64,000 bases of DNA from CAIKBL01 sp964555355 (GTDB lineage Bacteria > Pseudomonadota > Gammaproteobacteria > Ga0077536). Below, piece by piece: positions 7,531 to 15,634 of this stretch. Where the stretch lies: NCBI GenBank assembly GCA_964555355.1, contig CAZKRY010000011.1, positions 124,001 through 188,000 of the forward strand, written 5' to 3'. Both the position numbers and the translations under genes were made by a program. Under the pieces are notes generated by a model that ran no database searches, had not been told where the DNA came from, and worked only from the letters and a program-made list of their open reading frames with translations. The first letter of the stretch is position 1. Each line of letters opens with the position of its first letter.

Positions 7531-8478
7531 ATGCGCGCGCTCCTGCATTACCGGGCGAGTCCAAGCGTACTCACCGCGCTACGCGCGCAAGCGCCACCTT
7601 GGTTAGAGACAGTGGCCGTGGATGAAGCCGACGATGCCGCCACCTTACGCGAGCTTGCACAGGCCGATGTCTTGCTGCATGTGTTAAAGCCGATGACCGC
7701 ACCGTTATTCGCCGCCGCGCCCAATCTCAAACTCGTGCAAAAGATTGGCGTCGGCGTGAACACCATCGATCTTGCCGTGGCAAAAGCACATGGCGTGCGC
7801 GTGGCCAATATGCCCGGCACCAACTCGCAAGCCGTCGCTGAAATGACCGTGAGCTTGATATTGTCGACCTTACGCCGCATCCCAGCATTCGATGCCGCCA
7901 CACGCCGCGGAGAAGGTTGGACGCTCCCGCTCGATGCCATTGACGCGACCGGCGAGATCCACGGTAAGACCGTGGGCCTAGTAGGCTGCGGCGCCGTGCC
8001 ACAGCGTTTGATCCCGGTATTGCGCGCGTTAGGCGCGCGAGTGATCTTCACCGCAACGCGCTCGCACCAAGTAGAAGGCGCGCTGCAAGTTTCATTACCC
8101 GAACTGCTGGCCACTGCGGATATCGTATCGCTGCATGTCCCGTTAACGCCCGCGACCGCCGGCCTATTGAATGCGGAGGCCTTCGCGCGCATGCGGCGCG
8201 GCGCGATTTTGATCAATACCGCGCGCGGCGGGCTGGTAGAGGAAACCGCATTATTCGCGGCGTTACAGCGCGGCCACTTACGCGCCGCGGGTCTCGATGT
8301 CTTCAATGATGAACCCGCCGCCGCCACCAATCCACTCTTCGCGTTGCCCAATGTCACCGTCATGCCACATCTGGCATGGCTCACGCCGGAAACTTGGGCG
8401 CGGAGCTTTGATATTGCCTTTGAAAACTGCCGGCGGATCCGCGAGCGCGAACCGCTGCTGCATGAAATCCCGTTGTAA
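7531..8478 (+). CDS. D-2-hydroxyacid dehydrogenase family protein
   Basis: A 315-residue NAD(P)-dependent dehydrogenase of the phosphoglycerate/glyoxylate reductase family. Seen: substrate-side helix VGVNTID near 74-80, nucleotide fold GLVGCG at 149-154, then catalytic Arg232 (NTARGG), Glu261 (NDEP) and His280 (MPHLAW). In GxGxxG the third Gly is replaced (GCGAVPQ), which is tolerated in some members. It would interconvert a 2-keto acid and a D-2-hydroxy acid. It starts 15 bases after the amidohydrolase, consistent with acting on a product released by the upstream hydrolases. Confidence 0.85.
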   Translation: MRALLHYRASPSVLTALRAQAPPWLETVAVDEADDAATLRELAQADVLLHVLKPMTAPLFAAAPNLKLVQKIGVGVNTIDLAVAKAHGVRVANMPGTNSQAVAEMTVSLILSTLRRIPAFDAATRRGEGWTLPLDAIDATGEIHGKTVGLVGCGAVPQRLIPVLRALGARVIFTATRSHQVEGALQVSLPELLATADIVSLHVPLTPATAGLLNAEAFARMRRGAILINTARGGLVEETALFAALQRGHLRAAGLDVFNDEPAAATNPLFALPNVTVMPHLAWLTPETWARSFDIAFENCRRIREREPLLHEIPL

Positions 8479-8519
8479 TGGCCCCGCTGTAACGCACGTA
8501 ACCCTAAAAGGAACACAAC

Positions 8520-9740
8520 ATGTTCACTACCACCCAAGACGTTCTGTTCCCGACCACGGTTACCGGATCTTGGCCGCGCCCGCGCTGGTTCGATAAGAGT
8601 TTATGGGCGCGCACCCTCTCGGACGCGATGACGGACATCGACTATCGCGAGAAATTTTTGGACGCGGTGGCAACCGTCGTCAGCGATCAAGAACAAGCCG
8701 GTCTCGATATTTTGACCAACGGTGACTATCACTTGGATGAAAACCTTGGCGGCTTGTCCTGGTTGTTGTATCCGGGTGAGCGCATGCAAGGCGTATCGCT
8801 GGCGGAGACATATCCATCAAGCGAGGAATGGTCATACCCGGCCGGCACCATCTTGAACGAAATCATGGGCGGTTGGCGTTATCCGGCCGTGGTGGACAAA
8901 ATCTCGCGCGGCCGCTCCTGGGAGTTTGCGAAGACCTGGCGCATTGCACAGACCAAAACTAGCCGGCCGGTGAAGTTTGGCACTGTCAGCGGCCAAATCC
9001 TCGGATCGCTACTGCATCTACGCACGGACAAATACAAACAAGACAAGCGCGAACTCGTGTGGGACATGAGCTGCGCCATCAACGAAGAATTACGCGAGCT
9101 CGCGGCGGCCGGTTGCAAAGCCATCCAAATGGAAGACCCGTTGATTCACTTGGTGTCCGCCACCAAGCCCGCCAAGGATTACATCGATTTTCTGATCGAT
9201 GCGTTCAACCGGGAAGTGCAAGGCTTGGAAGGTTGCGAAGTTTGGATCCACACCTGCTGGGGTAACCCCAATATGCAACGCGTGTTGGAAGACACCTCTT
9301 ACGCGCCGAGTTTCGAAACCTACATGGAACGGTTGCACGGCGATATTTGGACCGTGGAGATGAAAGAGCGCAACTACCAAGACCTTGAACTCTTTGGTCG
9401 TTACAAGGGCGGCAGGTGGCCAAAGAAAGTAGCACTCGGCGTAATCAGCCACCGAAACTTGCAGGTGGAAACCGCGGAAGAAGTGGCCGCGGATATCCGC
9501 CGCGCCATGCAGTACATCGATCCGGAGCAGATCGTGTTATCCACCGATTGCGGCTTTGGTCGCCAAGGATGCAATCGTATGATCGCGTTTCACAAAGCGG
9601 TATCGATGGCGCGCGGCGCCAATATCGTGCGCAACGAGTTAGGCGCAACCCCGCAGGCGATCCGCGCGGCGGATCCTGCCTTGCAGATCGATAACATCGC
9701 ACGCACCAATCGCACCTTACGCATTACCGAAGGAACTTAA
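8520..9740 (+). CDS. Cobalamin-independent methionine synthase-like (MetE C-terminal family) enzyme
   Basis: A 406-residue protein equivalent to the C-terminal catalytic barrel of MetE. The zinc-site residues are present: His244 and Cys246 in WIHTCWG, Glu280 in VEMKER, and Cys344 in STDCGFGR. It lacks the MetE N-terminal domain, so it is more likely a relative that moves a methyl or other alkyl group to or from a thiol (as in the archaeal MetE or epoxyalkane:CoM transferase branch) than the housekeeping methionine synthase. The ribosome site is aaggaacacaac before ATG. It is embedded in a catabolic operon, so demethylation or thiol conjugation of the substrate is an inference worth testing. 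Confidence 0.8.
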   Translation: MFTTTQDVLFPTTVTGSWPRPRWFDKSLWARTLSDAMTDIDYREKFLDAVATVVSDQEQAGLDILTNGDYHLDENLGGLSWLLYPGERMQGVSLAETYPSSEEWSYPAGTILNEIMGGWRYPAVVDKISRGRSWEFAKTWRIAQTKTSRPVKFGTVSGQILGSLLHLRTDKYKQDKRELVWDMSCAINEELRELAAAGCKAIQMEDPLIHLVSATKPAKDYIDFLIDAFNREVQGLEGCEVWIHTCWGNPNMQRVLEDTSYAPSFETYMERLHGDIWTVEMKERNYQDLELFGRYKGGRWPKKVALGVISHRNLQVETAEEVAADIRRAMQYIDPEQIVLSTDCGFGRQGCNRMIAFHKAVSMARGANIVRNELGATPQAIRAADPALQIDNIARTNRTLRITEGT

Positions 9741-9748
9741 GGAAAGTT

Positions 9749-10498
9749 ATGTTGAATCGCGGAATCGCGCTCGTCACGGGCGCCTTTGGAGGCTTAGGCA
9801 CAGCCATTGTGGAACGCTTGGTGCATGACGGCGCGCGAGTCCTCGCGACCGATCGCCGCAGCGAAGACATGCAGGCCTGGCTCGCCAGTTTGAATCCTGA
9901 TGCGCGCGCGGCGGTTTCAACGCACGCGCTAGACATCACCAAAGAAGACCAAGTGGAAGCTTTACGCGAATCCCTCGCCGCGCGCGGCGAACACGTGGCA
10001 TATCTTGTCAATAACGCCGGGGTTACCGGCGTTGGTGCACCATGGCAGATGACGCTTAAGACATTCGATATCGTCATGCGCGTTAATCTCACCGGCACGT
10101 TTTTATGCACGCGCGCCTTCTGTGAACCCATGCGCGCCCGTGGCTTTGGACGCATCGTGAACTTCGCCTCCCTTTACGCCTACAACCCAGGCCCCGGCCA
10201 AGCGCCCTATGCCGCCGCCAAAGCCGCCATCGTCGGCTACACGCATTCCATCGCCAAAGATATGGCGGCGCACGGCGTGACGGTGAATGTGATCGCGCCC
10301 GGTCTCATCTGGCATCAACGTCTAGCGGGCGTGCTACCGGAACAAGAGTTCGCTGCGATGCGCGACGCAACGCCGATGAAAAGGGCTGGCGAACCGCGGG
10401 AGATTGCGGGGACGGTGTCTTTTTTGTTATCTGATGACGCGTCCTATATTACGGGGCAGACGTTGCATGTGAATGGTGGGGTGTATATGCCGGGGTGA
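9749..10498 (+). CDS. Short-chain dehydrogenase/reductase
   Basis: A 249-residue classical SDR: cofactor motif TGAFGGLG at 10-17, NNAG at 88-91, and the catalytic set Ser141, Tyr154, Lys158 (YAAAK). The C-terminal TGQTLHVNGG is typical of the FabG-like group. Asp35-Arg36 after the second strand suggests NAD preference, with moderate certainty. It begins 8 bases after the MetE-like gene and closes the operon; the bases that follow are clearly AT-richer, marking the border of an accessory stretch. It probably oxidises or reduces an alcohol/ketone in the same pathway. Confidence 0.85.
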   Translation: MLNRGIALVTGAFGGLGTAIVERLVHDGARVLATDRRSEDMQAWLASLNPDARAAVSTHALDITKEDQVEALRESLAARGEHVAYLVNNAGVTGVGAPWQMTLKTFDIVMRVNLTGTFLCTRAFCEPMRARGFGRIVNFASLYAYNPGPGQAPYAAAKAAIVGYTHSIAKDMAAHGVTVNVIAPGLIWHQRLAGVLPEQEFAAMRDATPMKRAGEPREIAGTVSFLLSDDASYITGQTLHVNGGVYMPG

Positions 10499-10740
10499 GT
10501 GTGTTTTTGTACCAACGGAGAAACGAATTGAGTCTGGAAAAATGTGCTAGAAAACCCGAAGCATTGCGGTAAGTAGAGAGGGCTCTCGACTGAAATACCC
10601 GCGACAAAGTTATATAAAGCGTGCGCATAGTAAGCGTTACTTTTAAGTGAATAATTGCGTCATATAAACCTCTACCTAAACTGTTGAACAAGACGTTAGG
10701 TTTCATCCAGGCGTTCTTCAATATTCCGTAAGGGGAAATC
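10499..10740. other. AT-rich leader of the SIR2/P-loop gene
   Basis: No gene is supported. The base composition shifts abruptly from the GC-rich operon to AT-rich DNA at about 10500. TA-rich stretches (gttatataaag near 10609, catataaacc near 10660) could hold a promoter, and aaggggaaatc directly before the ATG at 10741 is a good ribosome site. An imperfect acctaaa...ttaggt inverted repeat lies near 10673-10701. Confidence 0.4.
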
Positions 10741-13212
10741 ATGAACGAGCAGATCCGGGCCGCCTACTTGGCCGGCAAGTTAGTTCTCTTTATAGGTGCC
10801 GGCGCGTCAAGGACATCTATGACGAAGAACGGAACCCCAATACTTGATGGCGAAGGTTTAGCTAAGCGAATCGCCGAGTCTGCCGGGTGGTCTTATAACC
10901 AAGAGCCTCTCGGAACGGTATATGCAGCGGCCCGCTCAACAATGGGAGCGCAACTTGACTCATTGTTCTCAGAACTATTTCGGCACTGTACTCCGTCGCC
11001 TGAATATATTCGGCTCGCACGATATCCTTGGGCGAGGATCTATACCACTAATATAGATGACGCTCTCGAAATCGCCTTCCGAAGTAAATCCGAACAGGAA
11101 GTTTTTGTAAGACACCGAGACGAGGGCATCGCTTCGCAAGATCTTATCTTCAAAAAACTAGATCTAATCAAGCTAAACGGATCCGCTGACAGCCCTGACC
11201 ATGGATTCATTTTTTCTCCTCAGGAATATGGGCGGTCGTCCGCTCAGATGCCGCAGTGGTACAGAGAGCTCGGGGCCGATTTTTTTCAGTACACGTTTAT
11301 TTTCATAGGGACCAAATTAAATGAACCAATCTTTTATCACCAGATAGAGCATTATCGTTCTATAGTGAAGGCAGGCGCTCCAAGAAGCTACGTGCTTACA
11401 CCATCTGCCTCCGAGATTGAGACCGCGAGCTTGAACAGCGTCAACCTAAGCCACATATCGGCTAGCCTTCACGACTTCGTGGCTTGGTTAGAACGCGAAC
11501 TGCCATCCCCACCGCAAGTTCTCGATTTGGCGTTTTCTCGAAATCCTTCTCTCAAGGAGTTGTTTCAAAAGCAATCACGAGCCGACAAGGAAAAATATAT
11601 CGACTTACTAATGGATGTTACTCCCGTATCTCGATCGCATCTGTTCAAAGCCACAGCGCTAGTCAAAAGTGGCACTATTCGAGATTTCTATCGCGGGTTC
11701 AAACCAACTTGGAGAGATGTGCTCGATGAAGTCCCAGCATATCTTGAGTCATTCCACAAATTCGAAGACATCGTCAACGGCGTAACCAAACCCGGCACGA
11801 TAATTGTGCTTTACGGTCCCGCTGGTTGCGGGAAATCGACACTTTTGAAGCAAATCGGGATTCGTCTTTCGGACAATGGTGCTGGTAACGTCTATTTCTT
11901 GGACGAGCCGAATTCTAATTTTGCCGAAATCGTTGACGCACTCGAGACGGCAAATGACGGACGCTATTACATGCTAATTGACCGATTAGATTCCTTTCGC
12001 AACGAATTAAAGGAAATATTTTCTCGCGGGAGTATATCCAAAGGGATTGTTATTGGATGCGAAGGACAAAACATTTGGCATAGTCGCCTTAAAGTGAATA
12101 TAGGTGACTATTGCTCGGTGACATTTCAGTTGGCGGAAATTGGAGAGCGCGACGCGGAGGCGTTGCTCGAAAAACTTGAGACTCATGGGCCGTGGACGCG
12201 ATTGTCCAAGTTAAGTAAGCGCCAACGAATCGCAGAACTTGTTGAAAAATCGAGACGGCAATTATTGATCGGATTGCTCGAGACGACATATGGCGTAGGA
12301 TTCGAGCGGCTAATTGCCAAAGACTTTGAAAGCTTATCGGACACGCGAAAAATTTTTGTTGTATTAGTGAGCCTTTGTACGGTACACCGACAGTCAGCCG
12401 GAGAATCATTAATTAGTCGCGCACTGACGTTGCTAGATATCGACGATTATCCTGATGCTGTTAGTGCCGATTTGTCAGGGATTATTTCAAAGCAACCTAG
12501 GGGATTTTCAGCGCGCCATCCAGTTTATGCCAGACAGATTTTGCAAAGCATCGTAGATATGGAATTAATGGAGGCCTCCATTAGAGCGCTTCTTGGTGCT
12601 TTTTCCGTCTTTCCCCACCCAGTTGTCATGCATCTTGATCGCTCACAAGCAGTCATTTTCAAATCGCTTATCAACCACAAATTTCTTGCGGACGTCCTAA
12701 GAAATGATCAAAAGCGTGTGATGGACACTTATGCGAATTTCGAGAAATCGTTTGAAAAGGACGGCCTGTACTGGCTGCAATATGGACTGGCGATGCGTGA
12801 TTTCGGAAGACAAGTTGAGGCTCTTGATAGGCTCCTTACAGCATTTAACGCGTATCCGCATGACCATACTGCACACGCCCTTGCTCAACAAGAGCTGATA
12901 ATGGCGCTGCAGGACGACGTTTCTAGTGCTAAATCAAGTGCCTATCTATCGAGCGCAGCGGAGAGGCTAGAATATCTCGACAAATCCATAAATAGTGACG
13001 ACACATATCCTATTGTCACTCTCGCCGAAGGCCACACACAAGTCATATTGAAAACGGAAGGAACTTCAGCGGCCCGAATAATTGCTCGGAATTATTGCGG
13101 AAGACTCGAAAAGAGAATCCGTTCGCGCCCTGATCCAAGGTTAAGTGAAGCTTACACTCGACTTCTTCGATTTTCGACAACAGGTGTTTGGGCCATAGAG
13201 AGTGAAACATAA
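10741..13212 (+). CDS. SIR2-domain plus P-loop NTPase protein, candidate anti-phage SIR2-STAND system
   Basis: An 823-residue protein in AT-richer DNA than its flanks. The N-terminal half is SIR2-like: LVLFIGAGAS at 14-23, TTNIDDA at 102-108 (conserved Asn104), KLNGSADSPDHG at 144-155 and FIFIGTKLNE at 187-196. The usual catalytic His of the LHG motif appears to be Asn146. A P-loop ATPase follows: Walker A GPAGCGKST at 359-367 and Walker B-like MLIDRLD at 411-417. Residues from about 480 onward are predicted helical with no recognised fold and could be a sensor. Family members (SIR2-STAND/Avs5-like, DSR, ThsA) degrade NAD on phage sensing to abort infection. It stands alone with its own ribosome site, next to toxin-antitoxin genes. 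Antiviral function is inferred. Confidence 0.8.
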   Translation: MNEQIRAAYLAGKLVLFIGAGASRTSMTKNGTPILDGEGLAKRIAESAGWSYNQEPLGTVYAAARSTMGAQLDSLFSELFRHCTPSPEYIRLARYPWARIYTTNIDDALEIAFRSKSEQEVFVRHRDEGIASQDLIFKKLDLIKLNGSADSPDHGFIFSPQEYGRSSAQMPQWYRELGADFFQYTFIFIGTKLNEPIFYHQIEHYRSIVKAGAPRSYVLTPSASEIETASLNSVNLSHISASLHDFVAWLERELPSPPQVLDLAFSRNPSLKELFQKQSRADKEKYIDLLMDVTPVSRSHLFKATALVKSGTIRDFYRGFKPTWRDVLDEVPAYLESFHKFEDIVNGVTKPGTIIVLYGPAGCGKSTLLKQIGIRLSDNGAGNVYFLDEPNSNFAEIVDALETANDGRYYMLIDRLDSFRNELKEIFSRGSISKGIVIGCEGQNIWHSRLKVNIGDYCSVTFQLAEIGERDAEALLEKLETHGPWTRLSKLSKRQRIAELVEKSRRQLLIGLLETTYGVGFERLIAKDFESLSDTRKIFVVLVSLCTVHRQSAGESLISRALTLLDIDDYPDAVSADLSGIISKQPRGFSARHPVYARQILQSIVDMELMEASIRALLGAFSVFPHPVVMHLDRSQAVIFKSLINHKFLADVLRNDQKRVMDTYANFEKSFEKDGLYWLQYGLAMRDFGRQVEALDRLLTAFNAYPHDHTAHALAQQELIMALQDDVSSAKSSAYLSSAAERLEYLDKSINSDDTYPIVTLAEGHTQVILKTEGTSAARIIARNYCGRLEKRIRSRPDPRLSEAYTRLLRFSTTGVWAIESET

Positions 13213-13442
13213 CACTTATTACCCCCTCGATAGCAAACGGCGACCGCCTCCCGTCGAATAAAGCTCGTTACCGAGAAGGAGGAAAGGGGACATCCCTAAT
13301 TTGCAACCAACGTGAGCAGCCGTTCAACCATCGATTCGAGCGGAACGCGGTGGGGACCGGCATCGGAGCTTAGTTTCGGTGGCCCGCGCCGTTCAATCGA
13401 AACGTTGCACGTCACAAAGCCGCAAATCTGTCGCTTGACATT
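13213..13442. other. Intergenic, no gene seen
   Basis: No supported frame. It contains ggggacatccct at 13286-13297, similar to the motif pair near 4446-4488, and TTGACA at 13435-13440 that could be a -35 box for the toxin-antitoxin remnant downstream. Confidence 0.35.
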
Positions 13443-13460
13443 CGTATCCTTATAGATACG
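13443..13460. promoter_or_regulatory. Inverted repeat upstream of the higBA-like pair, possible operator
   Basis: CGTATC and GATACG arms surround a 6-base centre, immediately after TTGACA and 9 bases before the expected toxin start. HigBA/RelBE-type modules autorepress through repeats in this position; the role here is inferred. Confidence 0.35.
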
Positions 13461-13468
13461 TTGCCGGC

Positions 13469-13768
13469 TTGTTCTAGGTACGAATAACCCAAGAGTTCCA
13501 AGACTGGCTTGATGACCTCTAAAACTAAAAGGCGCAGTTGCGAATCGTCGCCAGGCTGCGATTAGCGGAAGCAGGAAATCTTGGCGGCTGGAAGTCAGTT
13601 GGTGGCGAGATATCCGAAATGCGTATAGCGTTCGGGCCAGGTTATCGCCTGTACTTCACCAAACGCCAGAACATCCTCATCGTCATGCTCGCTGGTGGTG
13701 ATAAGTCAACCCAGGCAAAAGATATCAAGCGAGCACGGAAAATCTTGCAGCAGTTGGAGCTTAAGTAA
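13469..13768 (+). pseudogene. higB: RelE/HigB-type toxin, decayed (three in-frame stops)
   Basis: Read in one frame from a TTG at 13469, the translation matches the small HigB/RelE-like toxin family: VRITQEFQDWLDDL, then KAQLRIVARLRLAEAGN, EMRIAFGPGYRLYF and GGDKSTQAKDI. Stops interrupt it at 13475-13477, 13520-13522 and 13526-13528, all in the first 20 codons. The rest is intact, and a TTG-started ORF from 13538 would lack the first strand and helix of the fold. The start codon also appears lost (TTG where homologues have ATG). A mutated, inactive toxin is the simplest reading. Its stop overlaps the antitoxin ATG by one base (TAATG), the normal operon layout. Confidence 0.75.
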
Positions 13769-14067
13769 TGAGTCCCTCTAAAGCCAAAGCAAAGCTTCTG
13801 CCGTTTGATGCGGCACGCTACCTCGCGGATGAAGATGCGATTGCCGAGTACATGACGGCGGTACTGGAAACCGAGGACACCGAACTTTTGCTCCTTGCGC
13901 TCAGCGATATCGCGCGAGCCAAAGGCATGGCCCAAGTTGCCAAAGATGCTGGCCTTGGTCGAGAGAGTCTCTACAAAGCTCTCGCGCCGGGCGCTAAGCC
14001 CCGCCTCGAGACCATTCTGAAAGTAGCGCGCGCGCTCGGCGTTAAGTTCACTGCGCATCCTGCGTGA
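13768..14067 (+). CDS. higA: HigA-like addiction module antidote protein
   Basis: A 99-residue protein of the putative addiction-module antidote family: an N-terminal stretch (FDAARYLADEDAIAEYM, residues 11-27) that contacts toxin, then a helix-turn-helix with AQVAKDAGLGRESLYKAL at 54-71 and a C-terminal RALGVKFTAHP. It normally neutralises the RelE-like toxin encoded just upstream and represses the operon. Its partner is broken, so it is now an orphan antitoxin that might still protect against related toxins. Confidence 0.85.
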   Translation: MSPSKAKAKLLPFDAARYLADEDAIAEYMTAVLETEDTELLLLALSDIARAKGMAQVAKDAGLGRESLYKALAPGAKPRLETILKVARALGVKFTAHPA

Positions 14068-14161
14068 CGCCCAATCGTCTTATCGAAAGGATGAGATGGT
14101 GACGCTAGTCTGAACGGATGGTCGTTCCAGCTGGGTCTAATATGTTGGCGTGTGCGTGCTA

Positions 14162-14425
14162 ATGAAAACCACGAGGCTATCCAGCAAGGGTAAAGTGACA
14201 ATTCCCAAAACACTGCGAGATTCGCATCATTGGGATGCCGGACTTGAGCTCATGGTGATTGACACCGGCGATGGCGTATTGCTTAAACCCCAAGTGCTAT
14301 TTCCCGTCACTGAACTCGCGCATGTCGCGGGCATGTTGGAAGGCAAAACAGCAAGCAAGAACGATGCTGATATCAAGCATGCGCTAGTGACGAGCATCCG
14401 AGGTAAATCACGTGGACGCGATTGA
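14162..14425 (+). CDS. vapB: AbrB/VapB-type antitoxin, probably orphan
   Basis: An 87-residue protein with the AbrB hairpin RLSSKGKVTIPKTLRDSHHW (residues 5-24) and a C-terminal toxin-binding tail. The frame is open from 14150 but MKTTRLSSKGK at 14162 fits the family start. The expected PIN toxin does not follow: a GTG at 14412 overlaps the end and encodes VDAIDTT, like the first PIN strand, but the frame stops after about 38 codons. Confidence 0.75.
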   Translation: MKTTRLSSKGKVTIPKTLRDSHHWDAGLELMVIDTGDGVLLKPQVLFPVTELAHVAGMLEGKTASKNDADIKHALVTSIRGKSRGRD

Positions 14426-14527
14426 CACCACTAAAACGCCCTTCGATGCGCGGTTCGTCAAGCGTGCAAAGCCACATACTGATCGATGTTGGCAACACCT
14501 TAACCGGAGCCCCCAATGCAAAACGTA
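14412..14527 (+). pseudogene. Possible vapC remnant
   Basis: A GTG-started frame overlapping the vapB-like gene by 14 bases begins VDAIDTT, resembling a PIN N-terminal strand, but no further PIN motif follows and it ends at 14527, running into the next gene's start. The position is what a vapC would occupy; the evidence is weak. Confidence 0.3.
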
Positions 14528-15277
14528 ATATTCGAAAAACGCGGCCAAGTGGCTTATGTCACCATCAATCGACCTGAGCGATTGAATGCCTGCGATGCGG
14601 ACACCTACGCCGCACTCGCCGATGCTTGGTCGCGCATGCGCGATGACCAAGAACTGCGGGTTGGTATTCTCACCGGCGCGGGCGAGCGTGCGTTTTGCGC
14701 CGGCAGCGACATTCGGGCGCCTTCTTTTGGCCAAAAAGATCGGGTGCCGGGCAACGGTCTATTCGCGGTGATGAATGCGATGACAAAGCCCATCATCGCC
14801 GCCATTAACGGCCACTGTAATGGCGGTGGTTTGGAGCAGGCGCTGGCGTGCGACATCCGCGTCGCGGCGGAACACGCCCAATTCGGACTCGGCGAAGTCC
14901 TGCTCGGGGTATTACCGGGCGGCGGCGGTACGCAGCGGTTGCCGCGCCTAGTTCCGCTAGGGCGCGCGCTTGAAATGCTTTACACCGGCGCGCGCATCGA
15001 TGCTACCGAAGCGCTTCGCCTCGGTTTGGTCGATCATGTGGTGCCTGCAGCGGAATTGATGGCGCGCTGTGAAGCCATCGCGGCGGCAATCTGTCGCAGT
15101 GCTCCGCTCGCAGTGGAAAAGATTAGAGCCGCCGCACTACAAGGTCTCGATATGTCGCTCGCCGATGGGCTTGCGCTTGAACATCAACTCTTCAATTTCC
15201 TGCGCGCGACCGAGGACGCAGCAGAAGGTGCGCGCGCCTTTGCGGAGAAGCGGCCGCCGCGGTGGCAAGGGCGCTAA
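14516..15277 (+). CDS. Enoyl-CoA hydratase/isomerase (crotonase) family protein
   Basis: A 253-residue crotonase. The oxyanion segment ERAFCAGSDI spans 57-66, the second Gly-rich loop GHCNGGGLE 99-107, and the two acid positions of true hydratases are present: Glu127 (LGEVLLG) and Glu153 (ALEMLYTG). It should hydrate a trans-2-enoyl-CoA or act on a related CoA ester in fatty-acid or aromatic-acid breakdown. GGAG occurs upstream of the ATG (accggagcccccaATG). It sits alone among small accessory genes on the plus strand. Confidence 0.85.
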   Translation: MQNVIFEKRGQVAYVTINRPERLNACDADTYAALADAWSRMRDDQELRVGILTGAGERAFCAGSDIRAPSFGQKDRVPGNGLFAVMNAMTKPIIAAINGHCNGGGLEQALACDIRVAAEHAQFGLGEVLLGVLPGGGGTQRLPRLVPLGRALEMLYTGARIDATEALRLGLVDHVVPAAELMARCEAIAAAICRSAPLAVEKIRAAALQGLDMSLADGLALEHQLFNFLRATEDAAEGARAFAEKRPPRWQGR

Positions 15278-15293
15278 GGCATCATTGAGTCTC

Positions 15294-15581
15294 ATGACAC
15301 TAAGCGATAAAGCGATAATCAAGTGTGGAACCCATGGTCCGCGCGGGACCGCCATCGTTTGCCGCCACATGATTCAATCGAAAGACGTCGCCGTGGGGTT
15401 CGTTGAGAACTGCGCTGATCCAGACGACTTGCAAGCGTGGTGTGGTGCGTGTGCGCGGTTCTTTTTGGAAGAAGGCGATCTGACGGAACGCTTCCGGGAA
15501 TTTAATGATTTCGCGGTGGTCTGTGATTTCCGTTATGCGAACTTGAAAGAGCGGCATAGCACGGAGGTAAACGAGAAGTGA
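15294..15581 (+). CDS. Small Cys/His-rich protein of unknown function
   Basis: A 95-residue protein with potential metal-binding positions: KCGTHGPRGTAIVCRH at 10-25, WCGACARFF at 49-57 and VVCDFRYANL near 75-84. The spacing CxxH...CxH...CxxC suggests a small zinc-binding domain. The same frame is open upstream to 15069 inside the crotonase gene, but that part is a shadow. No homologue with a known role was recognised. Confidence 0.55.
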   Translation: MTLSDKAIIKCGTHGPRGTAIVCRHMIQSKDVAVGFVENCADPDDLQAWCGACARFFLEEGDLTERFREFNDFAVVCDFRYANLKERHSTEVNEK

Positions 15582-15634
15582 CATCCCCAAGTCTTTTTTG
15601 AACGGCGACAAGATAGTTCCGTCGCAGCTTACAG

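Noticed and set aside
7548..8537. A long (329-residue) minus-strand ORF
   Set aside because: It is antisense to the hydroxyacid dehydrogenase, whose motifs are clear; long antisense frames are common in GC-rich genes. The same applies to the ORFs at 36371-37417 and 58416-59090.
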